A stretch of 64,000 bases of DNA from Raffaelea ambrosiae (lineage: Eukaryota > Ascomycota > Sordariomycetes > Ophiostomatales > Ophiostomataceae). A model generated the notes under the pieces. That model was not told the origin of the DNA, did not search any database, and saw nothing but the letters and a program-made list of their open reading frames with translations. Position 1 is the stretch's first letter, and every line of letters starts with the position of its first letter. The translations under genes and the position numbers were made by a program. Below, in pieces: positions 11,101-23,500 of this stretch. The stretch lies in contig PCDI01000008.1 in NCBI GenBank assembly GCA_002778195.1, forward strand, positions 62,001-126,000, in the 5' to 3' direction.

Positions 11101-12664
11101 CCCCCCAAACGGTCGCCTTTCCTAAATCTGCCAAGGCTGATCCGCCTAGTCCAGTTACAACGGCCAAGGCATCACGAAACGTTGCGGGTAGAAACAGAAA
11201 CAGCTAGTTGACTAAGTGGCAGCCTGTTGCGTAGTGTAGTGTATTGCTGCGGCTCAACAGCATACGAAACCCGCCAACGCTCACTGGTCCGCCTGGAGAG
11301 GCTCGAGTGGCCCGGCTGACAGGACAAGGTCCCGCATCGGGCTTAGCGCTGTCCCGAGCGGCGAACTGACGCGTTTTGTTCGCCTCTGAAAAAGTTTGGG
11401 CATGATCACGTGACCCCTTTCTCAGACTAAAGTATCATGAGAGCATTGTCACGTAATACGAGTGAGGCTGTGGGATTTTTTGGCTCTTCCGCCAGGGGGT
11501 GAGTGTGCTGCTGGTTGTTTCTAGTGCACTCTTGGGTGTTCCGACTTTTCGTAGTGGTGTATGGGCTTGCCACGAAGTCGCTACCGTGGATTGTCCTGTG
11601 GTCCCTAGAGTTTTTCCACCGAGGCTGACGCAGTGACGAGTACGAGTCTCGAGGCGGACGCTCCGGGACGGGGTTGCTGCCTCATAAGATGAGAGAGCGT
11701 GTAGCCAAGAAGGAGAATCATCGTGGGAATACCAAATAAGGACACGCTTGGGTCTGCTATTTGAGGTCTCAAGGCCGAAACAGGCGTTTCTCGCAGATTG
11801 TGGCTAGAGTCCGCCTCTGGTAACAAAGCCCCTAGTAGCCGTGTCACGAGGCAGAGCCACTCGCTGACAAAATAAGACTGCTGCCTGCTGCGGCTCAGAT
11901 CATTCATCCCGTATCGAGAAGCTCGGCGAGGGCAGTTCGGATGAAGCCTTCAGCCAAGCCAGCTATGCTGGAGGATCCTTATCTTATCGCCTAGCTCGAT
12001 GCTGTCGCATTTTATGGGGCCTCGGCTATGGGGAACGCGTCTGGCCACGCGCCAATCAGAAGGCCGACAATTGTGCTGTGTATTGTCGACGAGCAAAACT
12101 CTCGTCGGATTCACAGCCATGGCGAGGCTACCGGTCGCAAGAGTCGCCGGAAGTATGGATTTCTCACGTAGAGATGCAGGGGGTCTATCGCAACGTGTCG
12201 GACATTCCAACGATGCCAGTGCAATTGCCGGATGCCAGCGGCAACAACAGGCCAGGACCCACAGTAGCGGCCTGTCTGGACGACTGGAAAGTGCGGGGGA
12301 TTGGACTGGAAAATGGGGGAGGGGGCTGAAAAAAGAAAGAACAGCAGGAAAGGTGACTGGAGCGCGTGTTATTATGGCGTACCAGCTGTACAAAGGCTCG
12401 CCCCCGTAAATCAGTATGGGGAAGGCGCGGCCAAGCGCACCCAATTGCACGAGGGTCCATTCCTGCTTAGGTCCGCGTTTCGTGCTTAGTTAGCTGGATT
12501 TTCTCCTCCTTTGCGCGCATCTTGGTTGGAATAACTAATACCAAAAAAATCGCACAATGTCTACGACACCGTCTGCATAGAGCCGACAACAAAAGACGGG
12601 CCTTTTACAGCAGCTGAGAAGGGGCCATGTGGCGGCCACACCGATCGCAGCAGAAGAAAGCAAA
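8110..12664. other. 4.5-kb region without recognisable genes
   Basis: The first few hundred bases are the 3' UTR of the cyclin gene. Beyond that are A and T homopolymer runs, C runs (for example near 9510) and short ORFs without family resemblance. The longest ATG-initiated candidates, such as the 100-codon minus ORF at 11605-11907 with one hydrophobic stretch, are not convincing. The last few hundred bases are the promoter of the Zn2Cys6 gene at 12665. Confidence 0.5.
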
Positions 12665-15265
12665 ATGAGTTCCGACCGTCGGCGAATCAGCATTGCATGT
12701 GAACCCTGCCGGCAAGGCAAGCGCAAGGTGAGTTGGTTGTCAGTGTTGCGCCCGGGCAAAAAAAAAAAAGAAAAGGCGAGGAGTCCTTTCGCGTGCCGGT
12801 ATCCGCGTGCGGGGAATGCGAGCCTCCAAGATTACTGAGCAGGGCCTCTCTGTGCCTGGCGAATGCGAGTCCGGATTCTGGAACGGCCTGCTGATTTGTG
12901 TCCCATGACTTTTTGTCCCCCCTGCAGTGTGACGGCGCGCGACCAGTCTGTAACCTGTGCCGACGGCGGTCGAAGGACTGCGTGTATTTGACGCGGATAC
13001 CGGCAGCATCTCGAGGGTGAGTGCGGATACTGGGGAGGGAAAAAGCAGATGATTCGAGCCACAGAAAGGAGAGGGGACGGCTGGGCTGGGTGCGCCGGAT
13101 GGACCAGAGCGGCTTCCAAGGCATGAATGGATTTGGTTGGCTACCAGAAAGACAAGGAAAGAACGGCCAGCATGGATGGCCAACACAGCACGGGACTGAC
13201 TGAGTGCTACAGCAAGGATGTCGAGCATCTGCAGTCCGAAATCAACCGGCTGCGGTCGCTGGTGGAAACCCTCGCCGAGTCGTCGTCGTCCAATGCGAAA
13301 GCCGCCGCCGCCGCGGCGACGGCGACCACACCCGGATTGACGGCCGGTCTTTCCGCCCAGCAGCAGCAGCCGCAGCCGCCGCCGCCGACGACGACGACGC
13401 TGGGACTGCCGGGCCAGCCGTCGGCCGCCTCGTCCGTAAAGCCGCAGTCCGCGTCGTCCCGCGCGAGCACCTCCACGTCGGAACCGGCGGCCGAGAGCCA
13501 CGGGCTCAACTGGCTGTCGGACGCGGCGCAGGAGATCAGCCAGCTGACGCAGCGGCGGCTGCATCCGGGCGGGCTGGGCTCGGCGAGCATCTACCTGCTG
13601 GAGCCGAGCGCCGCGCACGAGCCGGCGCCGCCGGCGGGCTGGGACGACATCCCGTCGTGGCCGGCGCGCATGCACGACTCGGGCTTCCGCCAGGCCGCCT
13701 TCCAGGTGTTTGTCGAGCGCATCAACCGCGTCGAGTGCCTGATCGACCACGAGTACCTGCAGCAGACGACGCCCTCGCTGGACCAGCCGTACCACATGCT
13801 GCTGCTGGTGCTGTCCATCATCGCCGCGTCGACCGCGGTGACGCACGAGTACACGGTGGGCGACGGCCTCGTGCAGTGCGCCGAGCGCATGGTCATGCGC
13901 GCCTGCATCTCCCAGGAGGCCACGCTGGTCGTCATCCGCGCGCTGACCTGCCTGGTCTGGCGCGAGCTGACCGTCGGCGGCAACCCGACGCGCACGTGGA
14001 TGTTCAACTGCATGGCCAGCGCGCTGCTGCAGCAGCTCGGCGTCTTCAACTGGTCCTCCGAGACCATTGAGCAGGAGAAGCACAGCCGCTACTTCCGCGA
14101 GAAGCTGACCGCCTTCTGGTCCTTCTCGGCCGTCGACCGCATCTGCGCCGCCCTGCTCGGCCGCATGTCGTCCATCCCCTGGCGCCACAACATCTGCGTG
14201 CCGCGCTACGCCACCGTCCTCCAGGGCGTCCCCCCCCTGCCCAAGGAACTGCCCCCGCCGCCGCCGCCGCCGCCGCCGCCCATCGAGTCGCTGTTCTTTG
14301 ACCACCTGTGGGAGCTGTGGCGCCTCCACTGCTACTACATGAACTTCTCGTACTCGCCGCGCTTCGATCTCATGAAGGAGACCGAGCGCCAGACCATGCG
14401 CCGCGACTGCCGCAAGGCCATGGCCGAGCTGCGCGCCACCATTGACCCGCGGCTGCGTCTGCCGCCGGCCCCCCAGGCCGATGGCAGCAACGGAAGCGGA
14501 CACAGCAACAGCCACACCCATCCCAGCAATGGCGGCAACAGCAACGATGCCCCGCCCCCCAGCCCGTTTGTCTTCTTTCTGGACATGGCCTTTGAGACCT
14601 CCCCCATCACCCTCAACATGCCCTACCTCAGCCGCAGCAACAACGAGCAGTTCCAGTCCCTGCAGGAAATGGTGCACGGCGCGTCGATCCACGCCGACCT
14701 GCTCGTGCGCTACCGCCGCCTCTACAGCTTCACCGACACGCCCCCCGTCATCAGCTACTTCACCGTGCGCGCCGCCACCATCCACCTGCTGCTCGCCACC
14801 TCGACCGATCTGGCCGTCCAGCGCCGCTCGGCCCAGCGCCTCAAGATCTGCCTCGAGAGCCTCGAGGAGACCCAGCAGGTCTGGGAGCGCCAGGCCGGCC
14901 GCGCCATCCGCTACATCCAGGGGCTGGCCAACCGCTGGGGCGTCGCCAAGTCCCTGCCGGCCAAGTTCCAGACGACGGCCGCGACGGCGTTCCCCGCGCA
15001 CAGCAGTGCCAGCTCTCTCATCGCCACCACTCTGAACACCAACACCACCACCACCAACCACGACCCAATCAACCACGGAGCGAATCCCGCGGCCGAGCCC
15101 AGCAGCTTCGACCCGCCCAGCGGCACACCCGAGGGCTTTGACCCGGCGCTGTGGTACGACGTGCCGGCGACCGACCTGGACATTTCCGGTCTCGAGATTG
15201 AGGCCATCCAATGGGCCATATCCCAGGACACGGCCTACCAGTTGATGCACTGGGGACCCGCATGA
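12665..15265 (+). CDS. Zn2Cys6 fungal transcription factor, 734 aa, three exons
   Basis: Exons 12665-12727, 12928-13016 and 13213-15265; introns of 200 and 196 nt, both with GTGAGT donors. The second has a CTGAC branch site and a CTACAG acceptor. Splicing assembles the binuclear zinc cluster CX2CX6CX6CX2CX6C at residues 12-39, with the first intron falling between the third-cysteine region halves. A leucine-rich coiled coil follows at about 52-72 (DVEHLQSEINRLRSLVETL), then poly-Ala and Gln/Pro/Thr low complexity. The fungal-specific middle homology region runs from about residue 170 to 560 and includes FREKLTAFWSFSAVDRICA near residue 345 and a 10-Pro run near residue 400. It should bind CGG-type sites as a dimer. 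The target pathway is unknown; the nearest gene on the 3' side is convergent. Confidence 0.88.
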
Positions 15266-15574
15266 ATCCCCGACATGTTGGGGGACTTTTTTTTTTGTCT
15301 CATTTTTTTTTTTTTTTCAAGTATATAACGCGGCGTTGTAAATATCCCTCTATTTTATGAACAATCTACGGACGTATGTGTCTTTATCATTACCAGGGTA
15401 GAGTACGAAAACAGTCTTCATGACAGTCTTGGCAAATATGGAACATCCGTCTCCCCCATTTGTCGACTACGGTCAAGATACCGGAGTTTGGTGAATGGAG
15501 GTTATTTGAGAAGTATGACAAGTGCTTTGAATTTGTAAAAAAAAAAAAAAAAACCCACTTCCACGCAACCACCG
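15266..15574. other. Convergent 3' flank between two genes
   Basis: Holds T runs at 15289-15297 and 15303-15317 and an A run at 15538-15553 (T-rich on the minus strand). These suit the 3' ends of the two converging genes. No gene is seen. Confidence 0.5.
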
Positions 15575-16725
15575 TTAGAGACAGACAAAAACGATTGAAA
15601 TGGTCGCGGCAACAACTTGTGCGAATGCGAGCGCGGTTCCCCAATCATCTCCTCGTCCCTTCCAAAGGACTACGCAAAGCCAAATGATGGCAATTCCCAG
15701 CCAAGCACAGGCGATTCTGAATGGCAACTGTACCTTCATTCGATCCTTCTGGAACCCCAGAACGAAGTGTAGGCCTCTCATGGGAACTGTTGCCTTGTGT
15801 TTTTCATAAGGAAGGGGCAGCACAACCCGGTCCCATCCCCCAAGTAAGTCAGCATATGCTTCGCTCCATCGTACGTACATATGCCGGCGGTAAAGAAGGG
15901 GAGAGATGGAAAGAGAAGATGGTGGACATACTTGATTTTGTAGATGCAAGTATCTTGCGCAAAGCCTTCCAGCGTATGCAATCCATTGGCTCTCGCGGGG
16001 TCCTGACCACAGTCCTTGAAGCGTGACAAGAAAAGAAGCCGTTTGCGGCGCACTTCTGCTTTCTCCGCTTCAAGCATGATGCACGGTTGGGACCACTCCT
16101 CCATATTGACGAGACATTCATGACTGTGGTTTTCGTCGTCCCAACACATGAGCTCCGGATCGGCAATGGAAATATTTTTCCGATGCCTGGCTATGGCTTT
16201 ATTGCACTCCTCCAGGACGTTCGCGGGATCCACCGGATCCATCCAGATGGGGTAACTCCCATCCGGTTCCGCGATACCAGCAAATTCAAACTGTTTTCTC
16301 ACTGTCAGCCCTACCCGCCAGCAAGGCGTGTGTTCGAACCTTACCTTGACCTCTGCCACTCCCGTGACGCCGTAGTAAGGCATCCATCTCTTCCACCAGC
16401 CCACGTACTGGTAGCATGTGTTCACCAGTCTTTGATAGATGTCCGTGTCTGACTCGCAAGTATTGTCCCAGCGCGGCGTCATATATCGTAAGTCTTCCGT
16501 TCTCCCACAAGGATGAAGAGTTTTCACTGCCACCTCGTTGACTGTTGTTGGTCGGAGACAAGGTACGAGGACAGCATACGGCCCCCGCCCAGGACGGTCC
16601 AGGCATAGGAAGCATCCTTGGCCCGCTCGATCCCAGATGTCCGGGATGCCGTGGGCCTGTGACAAAGCCCGGACGCCGACACCGGCCTGGCGTTCTAGGT
16701 CGTGCGCGTAGGTGGTCGAAGACAT
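15575..16725 (-). CDS. Conserved Pezizomycotina protein of unknown function with C-terminal membrane segments
   Basis: Starts at the ATG 16725. Exon 1 is 16725-16345; a clear 54-nt intron (16344-16291; GTAAGG donor, GCTGAC branch, ACAG acceptor) precedes exon 2 from 16290. The soluble part has a Trp/Cys-rich pattern (CGRTEDLRYMTPRWDNTCES, then YVGWWKRWMPYYGVTGVAEV) that I recognise from many uncharacterised fungal proteins. The exon 2 frame stops at 15778. The expected hydrophobic tail (RIACAWLGIAIIWLCVVLW, GTALAFAQVVAATISIVFVC) lies in another frame that ends at 15575. A second intron must join them. Candidate donors are GTATGT at 15931 or GTTGTG near 15819, but no acceptor is convincing, so an indel is also possible. 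Function unknown. Confidence 0.55.
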
Positions 16726-17552
16726 TTCTGGCTGAAGCAGGAGACTGTTTGAATGGATTGTTTGTAGGATGTTGTGGAAATGGGACGGAATAGCCCAGCC
16801 TTGCCAGCCAGCCTGCCCAGACGAATGCCTAATAAGCTGCGGCTCAAAATGCGGGGCAGGCTGATGTGTGTGTGTGCCTAGACGCGGCTTTCACTGATCA
16901 TTGCGCAGAAGTCCCTTGCTCGAATGCCTCTCATTTCTACGAAGGATGACTTTGCATGAGAAAAGAAAAGAAAGAAAAGACCAATGACCTTCTTCAGTAG
17001 CCTTCTTGCGTCTTCGCCCTCTATTCTTAAACTGAGCCATGGATTGATTCGGGCGATCTGGAGGCGTGGTCGATCGACATTGAAAAATAGAGAACGAAGT
17101 TTGAAAAAAAAAAAAAACCACACAAAAAAAAACAGGAAAGACGCAGACAACAAGAAACCGTACAAAGCTGAGAGATGACTGTCTGCGTTGGAATCTCTCC
17201 TCTCTCGTAGGCTCCTTCTGCTTTCAGGGGCTCTATGGAAGGGAGAACAAGTGATTCGTATGGGCCAACTTTTCGTTCTCCATTCTTTGCCACTTCCGCA
17301 TGGCCATGCAAGCACCTCTCCTTTTTTGACGAGCCTCAATCCTCTTAGGATTCGTTATCCAACTTACCAGCAAGCCACAGTTTCACCCCACCTCTTTGTC
17401 TTGTTGAACGTTTTGTTTGTCCATATGCTCATAGGGGTTGTGTTGGAGAAAATTGGACGCCGAGAACAAACAAAGGGCCTGTCTATCTACGACGCAGTGC
17501 ATCCATAATCATAAGGGAAAAATGGTAAACCAAACGAGCAGGGACACGTCGT
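16726..17552. other. Intergenic region; promoter of the 15575-16725 gene and 3' flank of the AAA gene
   Basis: Short ORFs on both strands (for example minus 16878-17339) are full of Lys/Phe runs from homopolymers and show no family resemblance. No RNA gene was seen. Confidence 0.45.
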
Positions 17553-20500
17553 TCACGGCAGCTGCGCGTTGGTCACAAAATGGCTACCCCCGGCACAGCG
17601 CCAGCCGCCCGCTTGCTGAATCCAGGCAAAGTTCATCGGACAGCGTCCGATCTGCTTCAGCTTGGCCCGCATCTCGGCCTCCTTCTTCCGCGTCGCTTCT
17701 TCTTCCAGCAGCTCCTGGACAATGCGCTTGCGCATCGCTTCGTCCTCCTCTGCCTTTTTCCTCCTCCGCTCCGCCGCCGCCTCCTCCTCCTTGCGCTCGT
17801 CCTCCAGCAGCTCGTCCAGGATGCGTTCTTGCAGCGCGTCGCGCCTTGCCTGGTCGAGATCCTCCTTCTGTTTCCGCAGTGCCTGGTACTGCTGCTCGCG
17901 CGCGCGCTCGGCGGCGGCGTCTCTCTGCAGCTGGTCCCAGACCTCGTCGCTGACGCCCGCGTCTCTGGTGGCCGTGGGGGGGGGGCTGGGCTGCGTAGTC
18001 GCCACAGCGGCCTCGGGTGCCTCCGGTGGTGCCGGGGGTGGTGCCTGCGACGATGCCGGGGGTGGTGCCTGCGACAATGCCGGGGGTGGTGCCTGCGACG
18101 ACGCCTGGGGCGGTGCCTGGGGTGGTGCTTGCGGAGGTGCTTGCGGAGGTGGTGCCTGGTACATGGGAAAGTCTCGGAACAAGGGCTGCTGCTTCTTCAT
18201 GTTCTTCTCTCGGCTGCTGCGCTCGCGCAACATCGTCTCCGTCTGGGCCTTGACGATCGCCTCGGTGATCACAATGGCCTTGTTGCCCGCCGGTCCCGCC
18301 GTCGGTCCCGCCGCCTGTCCCGCCGTCGGTCCCGCCGCCTGTCCCGCCGCCGGTCCCGCCGCCTGTCCCGCCGCCGGTCCCGCCGCCGCCGCCGCCGTGA
18401 AGGCCTCGATCCCGGCCTTGAAGACCGACTTGGCGAGCGTCTCGACGTCGCGCGCGCTGGCCCAGCTCGGCAGGGCGCACAGCTGCTGGAACAGCGATAC
18501 CGTGTCACGCTGGAACGGGGCGGAGGGGTCCGTCAGACACGCCATGTCCAGGGACCCCCCGCTCGCGTGGGGCCCGTGCTCGAGGCGCTTCTTCTGCCTC
18601 GCCAGCGTGGTCGCGAGCAGCGCGAAGGCGTCGTCGGGGCCCAGGGCGGCAAAGTCGACGACCGCGGGGAACCGGCTGCTGAGGCCCGGGTTGACGCCGA
18701 GCAGCCGGTTGATGTCGTCTTCGTAGCCGGCCAGGATGATGATCAGCCTGTGGCGGTACCGCTCCTTGGTGACGGCATCGACGAGCTCGTCCAGCGCCTC
18801 CTTGGCAAAGCCGCCCCCGCCTCCGTCCGCCAGCCGGTACGCCTCGTCGATCAGCAGCACGCGGCCCAGCGCCTTGTCCAGCAGCTGGCGCACCTTGGGC
18901 CCCGTCTGGCCGACGTACTGGCCGATGAGGTCCGAGGCGGACGCGTCGAGCACGCTGGCGTTGGCCAGGAAGCCCATGTCGTAGAACACCTTGCCCATGC
19001 GGCGGGCGGTCGTGGTCTTGCCCGTGCCGGGTGGTCCGCGGAACAAAAAGTTGAACGGGATCATCTCCTTGGGGTCGAGGCCGAGCGCCCGGGCCGCCCG
19101 GGTGCTGTCCTGGTAGCCGCGGAGCAGGGCGATGATGCGGTCGCAGCCAATGGTCCCCTGGAAGAGCGCGGCCACGTCGGTCTCGGCACGCTCGAGCCGG
19201 TCGTGGTCCTCGTCAAAGTCGGGGGCGTCGAGGGTCGGGCGCTGTGTCTGGTGGTTCCGGGTCGTCGCCGCGGACAGGTGCTTCTGATGCCGCACCTTGG
19301 CCTCGTTGAGGAGGATGTCGATCTCCCCGGCGTTGCCAAAGTTGGGCCGGTTGCGCGCCCGGTCCAGCATGTCCAGGGCGACGCGACGGCCCCGGGCCGT
19401 CACGCCGAAGCCCTGCTGCTTGAGCTTCATGTCGAGGATGCGGCCGAGCTCGGCCTGGTCAAAGTCCGCAAAGACAAAGGCCGCGCTGAGCGGGAAGCGC
19501 CGGCTGAGCCCCGGATTCACGTTCTGCAACATCTCCTCCATCTGGTCCTGGTAGCCCAGCAGCAGGACGCACCGGTCCTCGCCTGGCGTGCTCTGGACCT
19601 CGGCCACAATCGTGTCCACGACGGCCGTCTTGAACCCGCCAGACGCGCCGCCGCCACCACCGCCGCCACCACCGCCGCCACCACCGCCGCCGTCGTAGAG
19701 CCCGTACGCCTCGTCGATGACCAGCACCTTGCCCGCGGTGGCCGCGAGAATGCCCTTGGTCTGCTTCTCCGAGTGCCCAATGTAGGCGCCCACAAAGTCG
19801 GAGGGGTTCTTGACAATGACCTCGCCGTTGGACAACAGGCCCAGGTCGACGAGAATCTGCCCGTACAGCTTGGCCACGGTCGTCTTCCCCGTGCCGGGGT
19901 TGCCCAGGAAGATGCGGTTTAGGCTGTACTCCAGCACGGGCTCCTCCCGGAGCTCGCGCCCGTAGCTGGTCTGGATGCTGTCGACGAGGGCCTGGACGGA
20001 CTCCTTGACGGACCGCAGACCCTCCAGCCCTTGCAGCTTTGTCCAGGCCTGCGACTGGGCCAGGGCGCCGGCCGGCTCGGGGCCGATGAGGTCCTCCTTG
20101 GTGAGGAGCAGGTCGTCGGGCTTGGGCCCTTTGCGGCGGTCCCGATGCAGCCGGTCGCTCTGTCGGCGGGCGATGCGGGCCAGCAGGTTCTCGACGGCCC
20201 GGGCGTTGCCGAAGCCGTCCCGGCCACGCCCCCGGCCGAGGCGGCGGGTGACAATGCGGCAGTAGAGTCCGCGGAGGCCGTCCTCGGCCTTCATGCGCCC
20301 GCGGTACTTCTTGTTCGTCTGCATCTCGAGAATCCGCAGCAGCTCGGCGTCGGTGTAGTCCTGGAACTTCATCTCGCGGGGGAACCGGCTGGGGAAGCCC
20401 GGGTTGTGCGCGAAAAAGGTCTCCATCTGCTTGGCATAGCCGGCGAGGACAAAGCAGATCTTGCCGTTGAGGTTCTCCACCTCGGCCAGCAGGAAATCCA

Positions 20501-23500
20501 GCACGGCCGCGCCGCCCGCATGGTTGCCCGACGACAGCTGGTACGCCTCGTCGATGAAGACCACGCCGCCGCCGGCCTCCAGGACGTCGTCGAGCAGCTT
20601 CTGGCAGCCCGCCACGCCCATGCTGGCCAGCTTGGAGCCCGTCGTCTCCTCAAAGCGGGTGCCGGCGACGATGCCCATGGTCGTCAGCAGCCGCGCATAC
20701 AGCCGCGCCACCGTCGTCTTGCCCGTGCCTGGGTTGCCCAGCATGCTGCAGCCGTAGCGCTCCGAGGCCGCCGAGATGCCCTGGCGCACGGCCGTGTCGA
20801 CCGCGTTTTTGATGCTGAGAAACTCCCGCTTGACGTCCTCGAGCCCAATGAGCTTCATCAGCTCGTCGATGGCGTCGCTGCAAGCCAGATCCTCCTGTTT
20901 CATATGCTCCCACTCGTCCCGCGCGCTTCCGGGCTCGACCGGGTCGCTGTCCTTGTTCTTGTCGACGTCTTGGGGCTGGGGCGTCGATGATGTGTTTGCT
21001 GCTGCGGCGGCGGCGGCTGCTGCTTCTTGCGCCTTCTTCTCCTTCTCCTGATCGGCCTTGGCTCGGCTTTTCCTCTCGAGCGACTCCAGCTCCAACTTGT
21101 TCTTGGCCAGCTCGGCCTCCTGCTGCTTCTTCTCCTGATCGGCCTTTTCCAGACGCTTGAGGTGGTCGATTTTGTCCTGGATGCGCTGCAGCTCTGCCTG
21201 GTACTGCTTCTCCCGCAGGATGCGTGCCTTTTCCAGCCCCAGGTCCCTCTCGAGGCGCCGCCGCATGTCGTCCTCCTCCGTCTTGCACTTGTGGCACCGC
21301 TTCTTCGCATCGCTGCACGGCACCTTGTACGTGTGCTGCTTCTCGCACGTTTTCTCCACCATATGCCGGCATGGGATGCTGCTGTGGTCCGCCAGGCGGT
21401 GGCAGCGCCGCTGGCAGATGTGCTGACCGCACTGGAGCATGGCACCACAGGGCTCGGAGCAGCCGCCGTCCGGGCAGCGGAGCTCAAAGTCCTGCGGCCC
21501 AGACAGCAGCGCCGTGTTCTCGGGGTGCTGCTCACAGCGGACCTCGAGGCCGTCCTTCAAGAGGTTGTCCTCCTTGAGCAACTCGAAAAAGGGCAGCCAA
21601 GCATCCTTGCCCTGGGGCGAGTTCATGAACGTGTCCATGTGGCCAAACATGATGAGGCAGTTGCGGGCCCGGGAGACGAGCACGTTCAGGCGCTCCGGCG
21701 ACCTCAAAAAGCCAATCTCGCCCTTGCTGTTGCTGCGCGTCAGCGAGGCAATCACAATATCGGCCTCCTCGCCCTGGTAGTTGTCTGCTTTTGGTCAGCA
21801 TACACGGGGAAGAGAGCAGGGGGTTGGAGACTAAAGAAAGGGAAAGAAAATAAAGGAATAGAGAGGGAAAGGAAGAAAGAAACGGGGAAATTCAGACAAG
21901 GGGAACACACCAATGGTGGATATACGGATCTTCTTCTTGTTCACCCGGCTCGCCGCCTCCGTCATCTGGCCGGCCCGGATCAGCTCGTACGAGTCCAGAT
22001 CGCTCAGCATCGGGTCGTTCTCCCCGGACAGGATGTCCAGCAGCAGCCGCAGCTGGCCCATGTACGGCGTCAGCACCACCATGTCGTCCGTCTTGTAGCC
22101 CTGCTGCCCCAGGTACTTGACCAGCTTCAGCACCATCTCGGCCTCGAAGCGGTTCTGCCGGCTGGGCGAGCGGCCGTCGCCGTCGCGCCGGTCCTGCAGG
22201 TTGGTGTTCTCGTCCTCGGGGTGGTCGTGGTTGACAAAGGCCACGCGCCCGAGCAGCCCGCGGATGGCCGGCCGGCCGAGCGTCCGGCTGCTGTCCCGCA
22301 GCTCCGGATAGGTCATGCCGCGCACGAGCCGGGCGATCTCGGGCGCCATGCGGTGCTGCGTGCAGAGCGTGGCGTACGCGTGGCCCTGCAGGATGAGCCG
22401 CTCAAACAGGGACCGGTTGAGGTCGTAGCCGCTGCCCTTCTCGACGCTCAGCGCGTAGTTCTTGCACTTGGGCCGCAGCTGCTTGTGGTCGCCGATGAGG
22501 ATGAGCTGCTGCGTCGTGGCCGACAGCGCCGTCAGCACGTGCGCCTCGAGGATCTCGCCGGCCTCTTCCACCAGCACGCAGGTCGGCTTGGCCGCGGTGA
22601 GCAGCGCCGCGTACATGGCCGCCGCCGTGGTCGTGCAGCCGATGACGCGCTTGGTCTGGATGTAGGCGCACTTGGCCTCGCTGTACAGGGTCCCGAGCTC
22701 CGCCTGCGTCCTGTTAAACTGGTCGATCTGGCTCTGCAGCTGCTCGAGGCGCTCGGACCGCAGACACGCCACCCACTCGAACCAGTGCCGCTTGCGCTGC
22801 GCCAGGTCCATGTCCCAGATCCAGTGGCTGCCGGGCGTGATGTGGTCGACCAGGAGGCCCGGACGCATCCTTTTGACCCATGCTTTCAGAATAAACGCGG
22901 CCGACAGCCGCTGTTTCCCCCCAGTCGCTACGGTGAACCCATGGTTCCCATTCGCGTCGTCTTTGTGGTTGTCCTGCTGCTGCTCCTTCACTTGGAAGGC
23001 GGCCCAGAACGCCTGGGACCGGGCATCGTCGGCAAGCTCGAGGTAGTCCAGGATCTCGTCGGCGGACGGCAGCCTCTTCGCGTCCTTGAAAGACGCCTGG
23101 AGATCTGACTGGAGATAGTTGAGCTCGCCCTGGAGTCTGTACAGCCGGGTGGTCGCCTCCTTGCTGCGGCGGGTGTTGCTGTACCGGAACTGATTGGTGA
23201 GGGAGAGCCCAGCCGTGGCCGGGGTGGACTTCGACCCGAGCCGGGTCATTGTGCCCGCATTGACCCCGGCGTGCATGAGGTCTTCGAGGAACTGGTCGAG
23301 CGCGTGGTTGGTGTAGGCCAGCACGAGGAGCCGCGTCGAGGGGTCTTCGAGCATCTTCCTGGCGGCCAGGGCGCCTATGTACGACTTGCCTGTGCCGGGC
23401 GGCCCCTGGATGACCGATAGCGGCTTCTCCAGCACACACACCAGGGCATTCAGCTGCGCCGCATCGAGCTCGAACTTTTTCCCATTCACGCAAATGGCCA

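Noticed and set aside
11605..11907. 100-codon minus ORF with a hydrophobic stretch
   Set aside because: It has an ATG, but no family resemblance, no neighbours in an arrangement and no splice context; likely chance.
12740..15250. 836-codon minus ORF opposite the Zn2Cys6 regulator
   Set aside because: Composition typical of an antisense shadow. The + strand has a zinc cluster, proper introns and a regulatory domain.
17580..19922. 780-codon + strand ORF opposite the helicase-AAA gene
   Set aside because: Leu/Arg/Val-rich shadow of the minus-strand gene; no initiation context and no domains.
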